Shown one piece after another: positions 1 through 8,044 of a DNA stretch of 64,000 nt. Positions within the stretch are counted from its first letter, which is position 1. Each line of letters begins with the position of its first letter. A program made the translations under genes and the position numbers. The notes under the pieces were generated by a model. The model did no database searches and had not been told where the DNA came from. It was given only the letters and a program-made list of their open reading frames with translations. The DNA is taken from positions 1-64,000 of the forward strand of contig NZ_QAGM01000015.1 of the NCBI RefSeq assembly GCF_003049725.1, read 5' to 3'. This DNA is from Oceanimonas marisflavi (GTDB lineage: Bacteria; Pseudomonadota; Gammaproteobacteria; Enterobacterales; Aeromonadaceae).

Positions 1-2
1 GC

Positions 3-302
3 CATCCACCCAAACTGCCAGACGCCGCTGTCCCGCTGATCCTGAAAGCATTGGAAGAGTTGGGCCCAGAAGGCTTTGGCTATGAAGATCAGCGCTGGAC
101 GACACAGCGGATCGCCGATGCCATTGCCACTCTGACCAAGATCCAGTACAGCCAGTCACACATGAGCAAGTTGCTGCGACGCTGGGGATGGTCCTGGCAG
201 AAACCCAAACGCCGTGACATTCGGCGTGATGAGACCGCCATTACCCATTGGCAGCAGCAGATCTGGCCGGCGTTAAAAAAAACAGGCGAAGGAACAGAAT
301 GA
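3..302 (+). CDS. IS630 transposase, N-terminal part (5' end missing)
   Basis: The frame is open from the first bases of the window and ends at a TGA at 300-302. It carries the second helix-turn-helix half of an IS630 transposase (the stretch around RWTTQRIADAI and SQSHMSKLLRRWGWS), which binds the inverted repeats. The TTG at 51 is only an internal start; the frame continues upstream without a stop, so the true start is outside. The frame breaks after WPALKK at an A8 run (275-282). Dropping one A there joins it to the downstream frame, giving a normal junction of KK-QAKEQNETLVFIDES. Either slippage at the A run makes the full enzyme, or this copy is dead. Confidence 0.75.
   Translation, partial: HPPKLPDAAVPLILKALEELGPEGFGYEDQRWTTQRIADAIATLTKIQYSQSHMSKLLRRWGWSWQKPKRRDIRRDETAITHWQQQIWPALKKTGEGTE
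275..282 (+). other. A8 run at the transposase frame junction (candidate slippage site)
   Basis: Eight consecutive A residues sit exactly where the two transposase frames must be joined. Reading seven A instead of eight fuses the frames without a gap. Slippery A runs are known in some IS630-type transposases, so transcriptional or translational slippage is possible. A plain single-base insertion would look the same. Confidence 0.5.
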
Positions 303-306
303 AACC

Positions 307-825
307 TTGGTATTCATTGATGAGTCCAGCTTTCACCTGTGTTCGCATCATGCCAAGACCTTCGCGCCGATAGGACAGACGCCGGTTGTAAAAGGCAAAC
401 GAGGGCAAACACCTCGCTTTATGGTCACGGGCGCCGTTTCTCCCGAAGGACGAACGTATTTTAGCTGGACGACCGAGCATGTTACCGGTGAGACCGTGGT
501 CGAGTTTTTGAAGAAACTGCTTCGTTACTGGCCCGGTAAGCTGCGGGTCATCTGGGATAACGCTCCCGTGCATAGAAGCAAGGCCGTTAAATCCTGGTTG
601 TCGATGCCTGAGGTTCAGCAGCGTTTGTCGCTGGAAGCGTTGCCACCGTACGCTCCGGAGCTGAACCCGGCAGAAGCGCTATGGAGTTGGCTCAAACGGC
701 AACGTGCGAACCTGGCCTTCAAAGACGGCTTGGCCTTACGGCAATGGTTGGAGCAGAAAACGAAGTGGCTAAAACGGCAGCGCAGTTTTGTAACGAAATT
801 GATGAAGGCTTCGCCAATATATTAA
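307..825 (+). CDS. IS630 transposase, C-terminal DDE domain
   Basis: This 172-residue frame holds the DDE catalytic core of IS630/Tc1-mariner transposases: VFIDESSFH (first Asp), VIWDNAPVHRS (second Asp) and PPYAPELNPAE with the final Glu. It lies in the +1 frame relative to the N-terminal part, and coding similarity extends upstream of the TTG at 307 to the stop at 274-276. It is therefore the second half of one protein rather than an independent gene. All three catalytic acids are present, so the element would be active if the frame is restored by slippage at 275-282. It ends at TAA 823-825, just before the IS right end. Confidence 0.8.
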   Translation: MVFIDESSFHLCSHHAKTFAPIGQTPVVKGKRGQTPRFMVTGAVSPEGRTYFSWTTEHVTGETVVEFLKKLLRYWPGKLRVIWDNAPVHRSKAVKSWLSMPEVQQRLSLEALPPYAPELNPAEALWSWLKRQRANLAFKDGLALRQWLEQKTKWLKRQRSFVTKLMKASPIY

Positions 826-849
826 TCAGTAATAATTAGGTCAGTAAGC

Positions 850-1440
850 CTGTATTTGTGGGCCACGGGCCAATACCCCTTGGTGGATGCCATTCGCATC
901 AGCCTGTTCAACCTGGTGTCGGTGATCACCACCACCGGCTTCGGGCTGGAAGACTTTGGTGCCTGGGGTCCCTTTCCGCTGGTGTTGTTTGCCCTGCTGA
1001 TGCTGTGCGGGGCCTGCTCCGGCTCCACCTCGGGCGGGTTCAAGATTTTCCGGCTGCAGGTGGGCATGGCGCTGTTCCGCCGCCAGCTGCACCAGCTGAT
1101 GCACCCGCAGGCGGTACTGCCACAAAAGTACAATGGCCGCCGCGTCAACGACGATATCGTACGCTCGCTGATCACCTTTATCTTTGGCTATTTCGCCACC
1201 ATGCTGGTGCTGGCTCTGGCGCTCAGCCTGATGTCGCTGTCGCCCCAGGTGGCGATCACCGCCGCAGTCACCGCCGTGGCCAATGTGGGGCCGGGTATCG
1301 GTGAACTGATCGGCCCCACCGGCAACTTCGCCAGCCTGCCCGATGCCGCCAAATGGCTGCTGGCGCTGGGCATGCTGATGGGACGGCTGGAGATACTTAC
1401 CGTGGCGGTGTTGTTTGTGCCGGGGTTCTGGCGTCATTGA
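850..1440 (+). pseudogene. trkH: TrkH/TrkG-family potassium channel subunit, 3' fragment cut by the IS
   Basis: About 195 residues match the C-terminal half of a Trk/Ktr potassium translocation subunit. Two pore-loop filter segments are visible, ITTTGFG near the start and ANVGPGIG later, separated by hydrophobic membrane segments, and the protein ends RLEILTVAVLFVPGFWRH as this family does. The N-terminal half, with two further pore loops, is missing because the IS630 element is inserted immediately upstream. The frame is open only back to 826. The TTG at 856 is not a convincing start and no ribosome site is seen. The gene is presumably inactive. Its last 44 bases overlap the convergent rmuC 3' end. 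Confidence 0.85.
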
Positions 1441-2770
1441 GCCACGCCGGCTCGGCGTCTTCCCGGGCCCGCTCCCGCAGGTGCTCGGGCAGCGGCTTGG
1501 TTACCTCCACGCCCAGCTCGCGAAAGGCCTCGGCCTGGCGCACCAGGTTGCCCCGGCCCTGGCTGAGCCGTTTCATGGCGCGCTGATAGCTGTCGTCAGC
1601 GCGACGCAGCGAGCCGCCCACCGCCTCCATGTCTTCGGTAAACAGCCGCAGCTTTTCGTAGATTTTGCCGGCCGACTCGGCAATGCGCCGGGCGTTCTGG
1701 TTCTGCCGCTCCACCCGCCACAGGTTCTCTATGGTGCGCAGGGCCACCAGCAGGTTGGTGGGACTCACCAGCAAAATATTGTGGTCGAGGGCGTATTTCA
1801 CCAGCCCGGGCTCATGCTCGACCGCCACCAGAAAGGCCGGCTCCACCGCCACGAACATCAGCACATAGTCCAGGGTGCGCACCCCCTGCAGCTGGTGATA
1901 ATCCTTGCGCCCCAGCTCACGAATATGGCCCCGCACCGAGGCCACGTGCTCCCGCAGCGCCTGCTCGCGTTCGCCCTGGGTTTCGCCGTTGAAATAGCGC
2001 TCATAGGCGGTGAGGGAGACCTTGGCATCGATGATGATGTCCTTGTCCTGGGGCAGGTGCACGATCACATCGGGCTGATAGCGCTTGCCGTCGGCGTTGC
2101 TCAGGCTTTGCTGGGTGCTGTATTCGTGGCCTTCGCGCAGGCCCGACTCGGACAGCACCCGGGACAGCACCACCTCGCCCCAGTTGCCCTGCTGTTTGCT
2201 GTCGCCCTTCAGGGCCCGGGTCAGGGCATTGGTGTCGGCGCTCATCTGTTTGTGCAGCTCCGCCAGCCGTTCGATCTCGAACTTCAGGCTGTGGCGCTGG
2301 CGGCTCTCGTCGGCGTAGGTTTCCTGCATATTGCGGCGAAAGCCTTCCAGCTGCTCCCGTAGCGGCCCCAGCAAGGCGTCCAGACTGGTCTGATTCAACT
2401 CACGCAGGTTATGGGTTTTCTGCTCAAAAATGCGCTGGGCCAGGTTTTCGAACTGCTGCTGCAGCCGGGTTTCACTGGCTTCAAACTGGGCCTGCTTTTC
2501 CGCCGCCCACTGCCGCTCCTGACGCAGCAGTGTCTCGTATTCCTTGAGCCGGCCGTTCATTTTCAGTACCAGCTGCTGCTGCTGCTCCAGCCGCTGGCGC
2601 GTGTCCTGCAGCTCGGCCTGGCGCGCTTCCAGCGCCTGTTGCCAGTGGTGGCTCTGCTGGGCCAGCAATTGCAGCCGGCCGCCCATGGCCAACCGGGTCA
2701 GCCCCCAGCCGGCCAACCCCGACAGCGCCGCCAGCCCCAGGGGCCAGTATTGCGGCAACCATTCCGTCAT
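1397..2770 (-). CDS. rmuC: DNA recombination protein RmuC
   Basis: This 457-residue protein has the RmuC architecture: an N-terminal membrane anchor (about residues 7-27), a long Gln/Glu/Arg-rich coiled coil (about 35-120), and the C-terminal RmuC domain with the KGDSKQQGNWGEVVL and DIIIDAKVSLTAYERYF motifs of a restriction-nuclease-like fold. RmuC is known to limit rearrangements at inverted repeats. The start at 2770 follows a GGAGGTAA sequence that is also the stop of the upstream 77-residue gene, so the two are translationally coupled. The 3' end overlaps the convergent trkH fragment by 44 bases. It lies at the end of the phn-kinase gene string and may be read with it. Identity is secure. 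Confidence 0.93.
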   Translation of the reverse strand: MTEWLPQYWPLGLAALSGLAGWGLTRLAMGGRLQLLAQQSHHWQQALEARQAELQDTRQRLEQQQQLVLKMNGRLKEYETLLRQERQWAAEKQAQFEASETRLQQQFENLAQRIFEQKTHNLRELNQTSLDALLGPLREQLEGFRRNMQETYADESRQRHSLKFEIERLAELHKQMSADTNALTRALKGDSKQQGNWGEVVLSRVLSESGLREGHEYSTQQSLSNADGKRYQPDVIVHLPQDKDIIIDAKVSLTAYERYFNGETQGEREQALREHVASVRGHIRELGRKDYHQLQGVRTLDYVLMFVAVEPAFLVAVEHEPGLVKYALDHNILLVSPTNLLVALRTIENLWRVERQNQNARRIAESAGKIYEKLRLFTEDMEAVGGSLRRADDSYQRAMKRLSQGRGNLVRQAEAFRELGVEVTKPLPEHLRERAREDAEPAWLNDARTPAQTTPPR

Positions 2771-2773
2771 GCC

Positions 2774-3007
2774 TTACCTCCGCCGCGTGATCAAGGCCAG
2801 TACCCGGCGGTTGAGCCGCCACCACAAAAGCACATAGAGCAGATACAGGGACACCAGTATCCACTTGTGATGATTCACGCCATTGTCAAAGTCGCTCAGG
2901 GGCACTCCCAGCACTTCCACATAGCCGAATACCAGCAGAGGAAACATCAGAAACACCGACCAGCGCCAGCACAGCACCAGGACGGAAACCAGCAGACTGT
3001 CATTCAC
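2774..3007 (-). CDS. Small two-helix membrane protein of unknown function
   Basis: This 77-residue protein has two hydrophobic segments (about residues 3-27 and 46-62) and a basic tail ending LNRRVLALITRRR, so the C-terminus is probably cytoplasmic. Its start overlaps the stop of the PfkB kinase gene by four bases (ATGA) and its stop forms the ribosome site of rmuC, so it is coupled to both. I do not recognise a family. Coding is supported mainly by the tight packing on both sides. Confidence 0.6.
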   Translation of the reverse strand: MNDSLLVSVLVLCWRWSVFLMFPLLVFGYVEVLGVPLSDFDNGVNHHKWILVSLYLLYVLLWWRLNRRVLALITRRR

Positions 3008-3897
3008 GCAACACCGTCCCCCTTCACATCATCTGATACCAGTTTACCAGCCAGGTGCTCCCGCAGCCGCCCCGAAGGAACGGAAGAGGAAGACGACAGG
3101 GTACAGGCGGCCCAGCGCCCGGCCTCGTCCAGGGCATCGGCCATGGACCGCCCGGACACCAGCGCGTGGATCAGACCGCCGGCAAAGGCATCCCCGGCGC
3201 CGGTGGCGTCCACCACCTCAACCGCCGGTGCCGGCACGCAAATGCGCTCATCGGCAGAGATGGCCTCGGCACCGCGCTCGCCGTGAGTGAGCACCAACCA
3301 TTCCAGCCGCTCACCGGCCAGACGCTGAGCATGCCGCCAGGGATCGGCCACCTCGCCCATGTCGGCGGCAGAGGCGATCATCACCCGGCAGGGCCGCGTC
3401 CAGCGACCGCCACGGGGATACTGGCTGATCACCAGGCTGTGGCCGTTCATGGCCTCCATGTAGGTCGCCACTTCGGCGCCGTCGGTATTGACATAAAGGC
3501 AGTCAAACGGCCCTTGAGGCAGCCGGGCCGGCAACGCCGTGTCGCGGGGCTGGCGCAGTATGGTGCGCTCGCCCCGGCTGTCCACCAGCACCAGCAACTC
3601 GCCGGCAGGAGCGTCTGTCCGCTCCACATACTCCAGGTCAAGCCCCAAGGCCGCCGCCTGCTGCAGCAGCCAGTCACCGGTGTCGTCCCGCCCCAGGCGA
3701 GACGCCAGCATCACCCGATGCCCGGCCCAGCACAGGCCGGTGCCGGTATTGGCCCCCCCGCCGCCCAGGCGTCGCCCACCATCCCGGTAATGCAGGCGGC
3801 CGCCGCCGGTCAGCGGCGCTTCCAGCTGCAACACATGGTCACAGTTGAGGTTGGCCAGCAGCACGATACGCTTGTTGATGTTGTTTGCTCCCGGCAT
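3004..3897 (-). CDS. PfkB/ribokinase-family sugar kinase
   Basis: A 297-residue carbohydrate kinase. The N-terminal PfkB signature GGGGANTGTGL and the C-terminal signature DATGAGDAFAGGLIHAL, with the catalytic Asp in GAGD, are both intact. The start MPGANNINKR at 3897 has a strong AGGAGGT site upstream; a longer frame to 3969 adds 24 unlikely residues. It lies 82 bases after phnP on the same strand, a place where C-P lyase operons usually have no kinase. The C-P lyase route makes phosphorylated ribose compounds, so a role in handling a pentose phosphate is plausible but only inferred. The substrate cannot be read from the sequence. Confidence 0.85.
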   Translation of the reverse strand: MPGANNINKRIVLLANLNCDHVLQLEAPLTGGGRLHYRDGGRRLGGGGANTGTGLCWAGHRVMLASRLGRDDTGDWLLQQAAALGLDLEYVERTDAPAGELLVLVDSRGERTILRQPRDTALPARLPQGPFDCLYVNTDGAEVATYMEAMNGHSLVISQYPRGGRWTRPCRVMIASAADMGEVADPWRHAQRLAGERLEWLVLTHGERGAEAISADERICVPAPAVEVVDATGAGDAFAGGLIHALVSGRSMADALDEAGRWAACTLSSSSSVPSGRLREHLAGKLVSDDVKGDGVA

Positions 3898-3979
3898 GAA
3901 CCACCTCCTGAGCCCTGAGAAAGCGCATCTTAGCCAAGGCCGCAGGCGGGCACCACCCCGCAGGTCCATTTAGCGCCGG

Positions 3980-4744
3980 TCAGGCCGGTGCTTCGAACAG
4001 CTCCAGACTCAGGCCGTCCCATCCCGCGCGGATCCCGGACGGCAGCGCATGCCGCTGCAGCCAGCGGTGAAAATCATGACCAATGTGGGTCAGCACCGTG
4101 CTGCAGGGCCGCAGCGCGGCGTGAAGCTCCAGCACCTCATTCAGGCTGTTGTGATTGCGCCCGGCGCTGCCCGGCGGAAAGCTGCAGTCGAGTACCAGCA
4201 CATCCAGCGGCGGCAGTGCCTGCAACAGCACCAGGCTGTGGGCCGGCAGCCCCTTGGTGTCGGTAAGGTAGGCCAGTCGCCGGCCATGATACTCAAACAG
4301 GTAACCCAGGGTCGGGCGGGAATGCACCATGTCCAGCGGGGTGATGTGCAGATCATGCAGTTGCCAGGTTTTGTCATGGGCCATTTCCGGCCTAAAATCC
4401 AGGCAACCCGGGTACTTCAGCAAATCGGCACAGCCGTCGGGATCGGACGGGCACCACACCGGTATGGGGGCCGCCGGCCCCCAGCGCAGATGAAACAGCC
4501 CTTGCACATGATCCACATGAAAATGGGTCAGCAGCATGCCATCGAGACTGCCGGGCGCAAAACGCCGGTGCAGATCCGGCAGGCCGGCGTCCAGCAACAG
4601 CCGGTGCTCACCCCATTCCAACAGCGCCGAACAGGGCATCCGGCCCAGCCGGGGATCGGTCTCTGCCCGACGGCAGTCCACACAGTCACAGCCATAAAGG
4701 GGCATGCCGCCGGCCGCCCCCGTGCCCAGCAGGGTCAGACGCAT
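3980..4744 (-). CDS. phnP: Phosphoribosyl 1,2-cyclic phosphate phosphodiesterase PhnP
   Basis: A 254-residue metallo-beta-lactamase-fold enzyme that opens 5-phosphoribosyl 1,2-cyclic phosphate, the product released by C-P lyase, to ribose 1,5-bisphosphate. The metal motif LTHFHVDHVQG (HxHxDH) is complete, with a later LTHIGHD histidine. The cysteines near the N-terminus (YGCDCVDCRR) match the structural zinc site of PhnP. Start ATG at 4744 follows AAAGGAG and overlaps the phnN end by 10 bases. It is the last recognised C-P lyase gene in the operon. Confidence 0.93.
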   Translation of the reverse strand: MRLTLLGTGAAGGMPLYGCDCVDCRRAETDPRLGRMPCSALLEWGEHRLLLDAGLPDLHRRFAPGSLDGMLLTHFHVDHVQGLFHLRWGPAAPIPVWCPSDPDGCADLLKYPGCLDFRPEMAHDKTWQLHDLHITPLDMVHSRPTLGYLFEYHGRRLAYLTDTKGLPAHSLVLLQALPPLDVLVLDCSFPPGSAGRNHNSLNEVLELHAALRPCSTVLTHIGHDFHRWLQRHALPSGIRAGWDGLSLELFEAPA

Positions 4745-5301
4745 ACCTGCTCTCCTTTGCGATAACGCTCAAACTGCTGCAGGGTCTGCTGCAACGGGCC
4801 TGAGTTATCCAGCCGCCATGCCGACGCCGGCAGCTCCTGATTGTGAACCTCGGCCCGCCGCAGCCGCTGCCGAATTTCACCTTCGCTTTCCCGACCCCGG
4901 GCCCGCAACCGCCGGCCCAGGGTCTCGCTGTCCACGGTCACCAGCACCGGCACCAGGCGTTCGCCAAAGCGGGCCTCGGCCAGAGGCAGGCTGGCCCGGG
5001 AGCCATTCACCATCACATCCCGCCCCGAGCTCAGCCAGCAGTCGATCTCGCAACCCAGGGCATAGCGGTGGCCATTGGCCTGCCAGTCGAGAGCAAACAG
5101 ACCCAGCTCACAACGCAACTGAAACTCGACCTCGGACAGCTCCACATGATTTTCACCGCCGGCACAGGCGGACCGGGTGATATAGCGGTGCGCCACCAGC
5201 AGCTCACTTTCGAGCCGCCGGCGCACCAGCTGCATAAAGCTGTCCTTGCCGGCGCCGGAAGGGCCCATCACATAAAACAGTCTGCCGGGCTGGCGATTCA
5301 T
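4735..5301 (-). CDS. phnN: Ribose 1,5-bisphosphate phosphokinase PhnN
   Basis: A 188-residue P-loop kinase of the guanylate-kinase-like fold that phosphorylates ribose 1,5-bisphosphate to PRPP, the last step of the C-P lyase route. The Walker A motif GPSGAGKDS is near the N-terminus. The start MNRQPGRLFYV at 5301 has GGGGAG upstream; an in-frame ATG at 5319 overlapping the phnM stop would add six residues and cannot be excluded. The end overlaps phnP by 10 bases. Order phnM-phnN-phnP matches E. coli except that phnO is missing. Confidence 0.92.
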   Translation of the reverse strand: MNRQPGRLFYVMGPSGAGKDSFMQLVRRRLESELLVAHRYITRSACAGGENHVELSEVEFQLRCELGLFALDWQANGHRYALGCEIDCWLSSGRDVMVNGSRASLPLAEARFGERLVPVLVTVDSETLGRRLRARGRESEGEIRQRLRRAEVHNQELPASAWRLDNSGPLQQTLQQFERYRKGEQVCV

Positions 5302-5318
5302 GGTGCTCCCCTTTTCCA

Positions 5319-6455
5319 TCAGTAAGCCAGCTCACCCCGGCACCAGACCCGGGCCGGGTACTCCTGTTCGTCCTGCTGCCGTGCCAGCACCAGATCGGCG
5401 CGCTTGCCTTCCGCCAGCACGCCCCTGTCGGTCAGCCCCAGGCTGTGGGCCGGGTTGCGTGTAGCCAGCCGCACCGCATCGGCCAGTTGCAGGGCGTTGC
5501 GATCATCGGCGGCCAGGCGGAACACCGCATCCAGCAGGCTGCCCGGATAATAATCGGACGACAGCACATCCAGCACGCCCAGGGTGGCCAGTTCATGGGC
5601 GGCCACATTGCCGGAATGAGAGCCGCCACGCACCACATTGGGGGCGCCCATCATCACCATCAGGCCATGCCGGTGAGAGGCCCTTGCCGCCTCCACCGTG
5701 GTAGGAAACTCGGCCAGTACCATGCCCAGCCGGTGGGATTCCTGCACATGAGCCAGGGTGGCATCATCATGGCTGGCCAGGGAGATACCGCGCTCCCGGC
5801 ACTGACGGGCGATCTCGTTGCGGTTGGGGGTGGACCAGCGCGCCGACAGCGCCAGCTGATGCTGCTCAAATTCGTCCATCTGCCGGTCGTTAAGACGATA
5901 TTTTCCCTGATAGTACTCCCGGTATTTTACCGGATTGACAAACTGGCGCTGGCCCGGGGAGTGATCCATCAGCGACACCAGCCGCACCTCCGGCAGCCCG
6001 ATATAGTGCTCAAACAGCGGCACAGTAGTATCGTGGGGCAACTCGCAACGCAGGTGCAGCAGATGCTGGGCCCGGTTCAGGCCGCGACGCTCGCTGTCCA
6101 CCACGGTATGGATCATGCGGTCCAGGTTGTCCCGGCGGGTACCGTCGTCACGCTCGTCGCCGATGGCCACCGCGTCCAGCACGGTAGTGATGCCGGCCGA
6201 CACCACCTGGGCGTCGTGGGCACGCATGGCCGCCAGGGGTGGCCAGTTTACGCCCGGTCGCGGGGTAAAATGCTTGTCCAGGTTATCGGTATGCAGCTCC
6301 ACCAGGCCGGGCAGCAGCCAGCCGCCCTCACCGTCCATGGCGCCGGGCTGGTGGCTCTGGCTGTCGGCCATGGCACGGATCACGCCGTCCCGAACTTCCA
6401 GCGAGCCCTTGACCACCTCGTTTTCCAGCACCAGATTCACATTGGTAATAATCAT
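5319..6455 (-). CDS. phnM: RPnTP hydrolase PhnM (alpha-D-ribose 1-methylphosphonate 5-triphosphate diphosphatase)
   Basis: A 378-residue amidohydrolase-fold enzyme that removes diphosphate from the ribose 1-phosphonate 5-triphosphate made by PhnGHIL. The metal motif here is VELHTDNLDKH, and LASHDDATLAHV lies in the middle. Length is the family norm. ATG at 6455 has GGGAG upstream and lies 12 bases after phnL. Part of the phnGHIJKLMNP string. Confidence 0.94.
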   Translation of the reverse strand: MIITNVNLVLENEVVKGSLEVRDGVIRAMADSQSHQPGAMDGEGGWLLPGLVELHTDNLDKHFTPRPGVNWPPLAAMRAHDAQVVSAGITTVLDAVAIGDERDDGTRRDNLDRMIHTVVDSERRGLNRAQHLLHLRCELPHDTTVPLFEHYIGLPEVRLVSLMDHSPGQRQFVNPVKYREYYQGKYRLNDRQMDEFEQHQLALSARWSTPNRNEIARQCRERGISLASHDDATLAHVQESHRLGMVLAEFPTTVEAARASHRHGLMVMMGAPNVVRGGSHSGNVAAHELATLGVLDVLSSDYYPGSLLDAVFRLAADDRNALQLADAVRLATRNPAHSLGLTDRGVLAEGKRADLVLARQQDEQEYPARVWCRGELAY

Positions 6456-6467
6456 GCTCAGGCTCCC

Positions 6468-7178
6468 TTACTGCATCACCGGCCGGCTGTCGGCGCGGGA
6501 CTGAATATCATAAAGACGATCGGCAACCTGCTCGCGTACGTCCTCGTCGTGAAAAATGCCGACAATGGCGGCGCCCCGGGCCTTGGCCTCGTGAATAAGC
6601 TCCACCACCACCGCCCGGTTGGCGGCATCGAGGGAAGCGGTCGGCTCATCCAGCAGCAATACCGGATAGTCGGCGATAAAGCCCCGGGCGATGTTCACCC
6701 GCTGCTGCTCGCCGCCGGAAAAGGTGGCCGGCGCCAGCTGCCACAGGTGCTCGGGCACATTGAGCCGGGCCAGCAGATGCTCGGCCCGTTGCCTGGCCTC
6801 GGCCCGGTCGCCGCCCTGCTCGATCATCGGCTGCATCACCACTTCCAAAGCGCTGATGCGGGGGATCACCCGCAGAAACTGGCTGACCCAGCCAATGGTC
6901 TGGCGGCGCACGTTCACCAGGGCGCGCGGGCTGGCCTGGGTCATGTCCAGCCACTGGCCCTGATGCATCACCTCGATACGGCCGGTGTCGGTGAGGTAGT
7001 TGCCGTACAGGGTGCGCAGCAGGGTGGACTTGCCACTGCCGGAGCGGCCGTGCAATACCACGCATTCTCCCGCCGCCACACTCAGGGACGCGCCGGCCAG
7101 CACCGGCAGGCGAATGCCGTTCTGGTTGTGCAGCACAAAGGTCTTGTGAACGTCGGAAACTTTCAGTGCAAGGGTCAT
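6468..7178 (-). CDS. phnL: C-P lyase ATP-binding protein PhnL
   Basis: A 236-residue ABC-type ATPase with Walker [12 protein letters not shown], signature [15 protein letters not shown] and Walker [13 protein letters not shown]. It sits between phnK and phnM in the C-P lyase order and lacks any partner permease here. PhnL works with PhnG, PhnH and PhnI to attach the phosphonate to the ribose of ATP. Start at 7178 follows AGGAGCCGTC. Confidence 0.93.
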   Translation of the reverse strand: MTLALKVSDVHKTFVLHNQNGIRLPVLAGASLSVAAGECVVLHGRSGSGKSTLLRTLYGNYLTDTGRIEVMHQGQWLDMTQASPRALVNVRRQTIGWVSQFLRVIPRISALEVVMQPMIEQGGDRAEARQRAEHLLARLNVPEHLWQLAPATFSGGEQQRVNIARGFIADYPVLLLDEPTASLDAANRAVVVELIHEAKARGAAIVGIFHDEDVREQVADRLYDIQSRADSRPVMQ

Positions 7179-7186
7179 GACGGCTC

Positions 7187-8044
7187 CTAGCTTTGCAGTA
7201 CGGAAGACACGAGTAACTGGGTATAAGGGTGCTGCGGGTCATCCAGCACCTGATCGGTCAGCCCGGTTTCCACCACCCGGCTCTGTTTCATCACCATCAG
7301 CCGGTGCGACAACAGCCGCGCCACCGCCAGATCGTGAGTGACGATAATCACCGCCAGCCCCAGCTCGGACACCAGCCGGCGCAGCAGATCCAGCAAGCGG
7401 GCCTGCACCGACACATCCAGGCCGCCGGTGGGCTCGTCCATGAAGATCAATTTGGGGTGAGTCACCAGGTTGCGGGCGATCTGCAGCCGCTGCTGCATGC
7501 CGCCGGAAAAGGTCACCGGCATGTCATCGATGCGATCGGCGGGAATTTCCACATCCTCAAGCCATTGCAGCGCCTGTTCGCGAATGTTGCCGTAATGACG
7601 CTGGCCCACCGCCATCAGCCGCTCGCCGATGTTGCCGCCGGCCGATACCCGCGGGCGCAGGCCGTCGAGGGGATGCTGGTGCACCACGCCCCAGTCGGTG
7701 CGCAGCAGCTGGCGACGCTGGCTTTCGGCCATCTCATACAGGCTCACCACCTGCTCCAGCTGGCTGGCGGCGCTGCCGCGCAGATACAGCACTTCGCCCT
7801 CGTCCGGCGCCAGCCGGCCGGAGATGGCCCGCAGCAGGGTGCTCTTGCCGGAGCCGGACTCGCCGACGATGCCCAGTACTTCACCGGGGTACAGATCAAA
7901 GGAGACCTCGGCAAAGCCCTTGCCCGGGGCGTACAGTTTGGTCAGGTTGCGGACCGACAGCAGCGCCTGCTCCGGCAGCTGAACGGTGGCCTGTTGCGGT
8001 GTCATGTCAGTGTCTCCCGCCATGGATAGGGTGTGTTGATTCAT
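7187..8044 (-). CDS. phnK: C-P lyase ATP-binding protein PhnK
   Basis: A 285-residue ABC-type ATPase with Walker [13 protein letters not shown], signature [15 protein letters not shown] and Walker [13 protein letters not shown]. It is the subunit known to dock on the PhnGHIJ core through PhnJ. It is about 30 residues longer than E. coli PhnK because of an N-terminal extension before [11 protein letters not shown]; an internal ATG at 8005 with GGGAG upstream could be the real start. The 8044 ATG overlaps the phnJ stop (ATGA). Confidence 0.92.
   Translation of the reverse strand: MNQHTLSMAGDTDMTPQQATVQLPEQALLSVRNLTKLYAPGKGFAEVSFDLYPGEVLGIVGESGSGKSTLLRAISGRLAPDEGEVLYLRGSAASQLEQVVSLYEMAESQRRQLLRTDWGVVHQHPLDGLRPRVSAGGNIGERLMAVGQRHYGNIREQALQWLEDVEIPADRIDDMPVTFSGGMQQRLQIARNLVTHPKLIFMDEPTGGLDVSVQARLLDLLRRLVSELGLAVIIVTHDLAVARLLSHRLMVMKQSRVVETGLTDQVLDDPQHPYTQLLVSSVLQS

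Larger units (their letters stand above)
1..845 (+). mobile_element. IS630-family insertion sequence, left end outside the window
   Basis: Two consecutive reading frames encode the helix-turn-helix part and the DDE catalytic part of an IS630-family transposase. The element runs off the left edge, so the left inverted repeat cannot be seen and the ends are approximate. On the right, transposase coding stops at 825 and trkH-like coding resumes at about 853, so the right terminus and the TA target duplication usual for this family lie between roughly 826 and 856. It has separated the 3' half of the potassium channel gene from its start. The boundary is inference; the transposase identity is clear. 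Confidence 0.8.

Noticed and set aside
5445-7190. Long 581-codon plus-strand frame opposite phnM and phnL
   Set aside because: It is an antisense shadow: His/Gln-rich, no family features, and exactly opposite well-conserved phn genes. GC-rich codon use produces many such frames.
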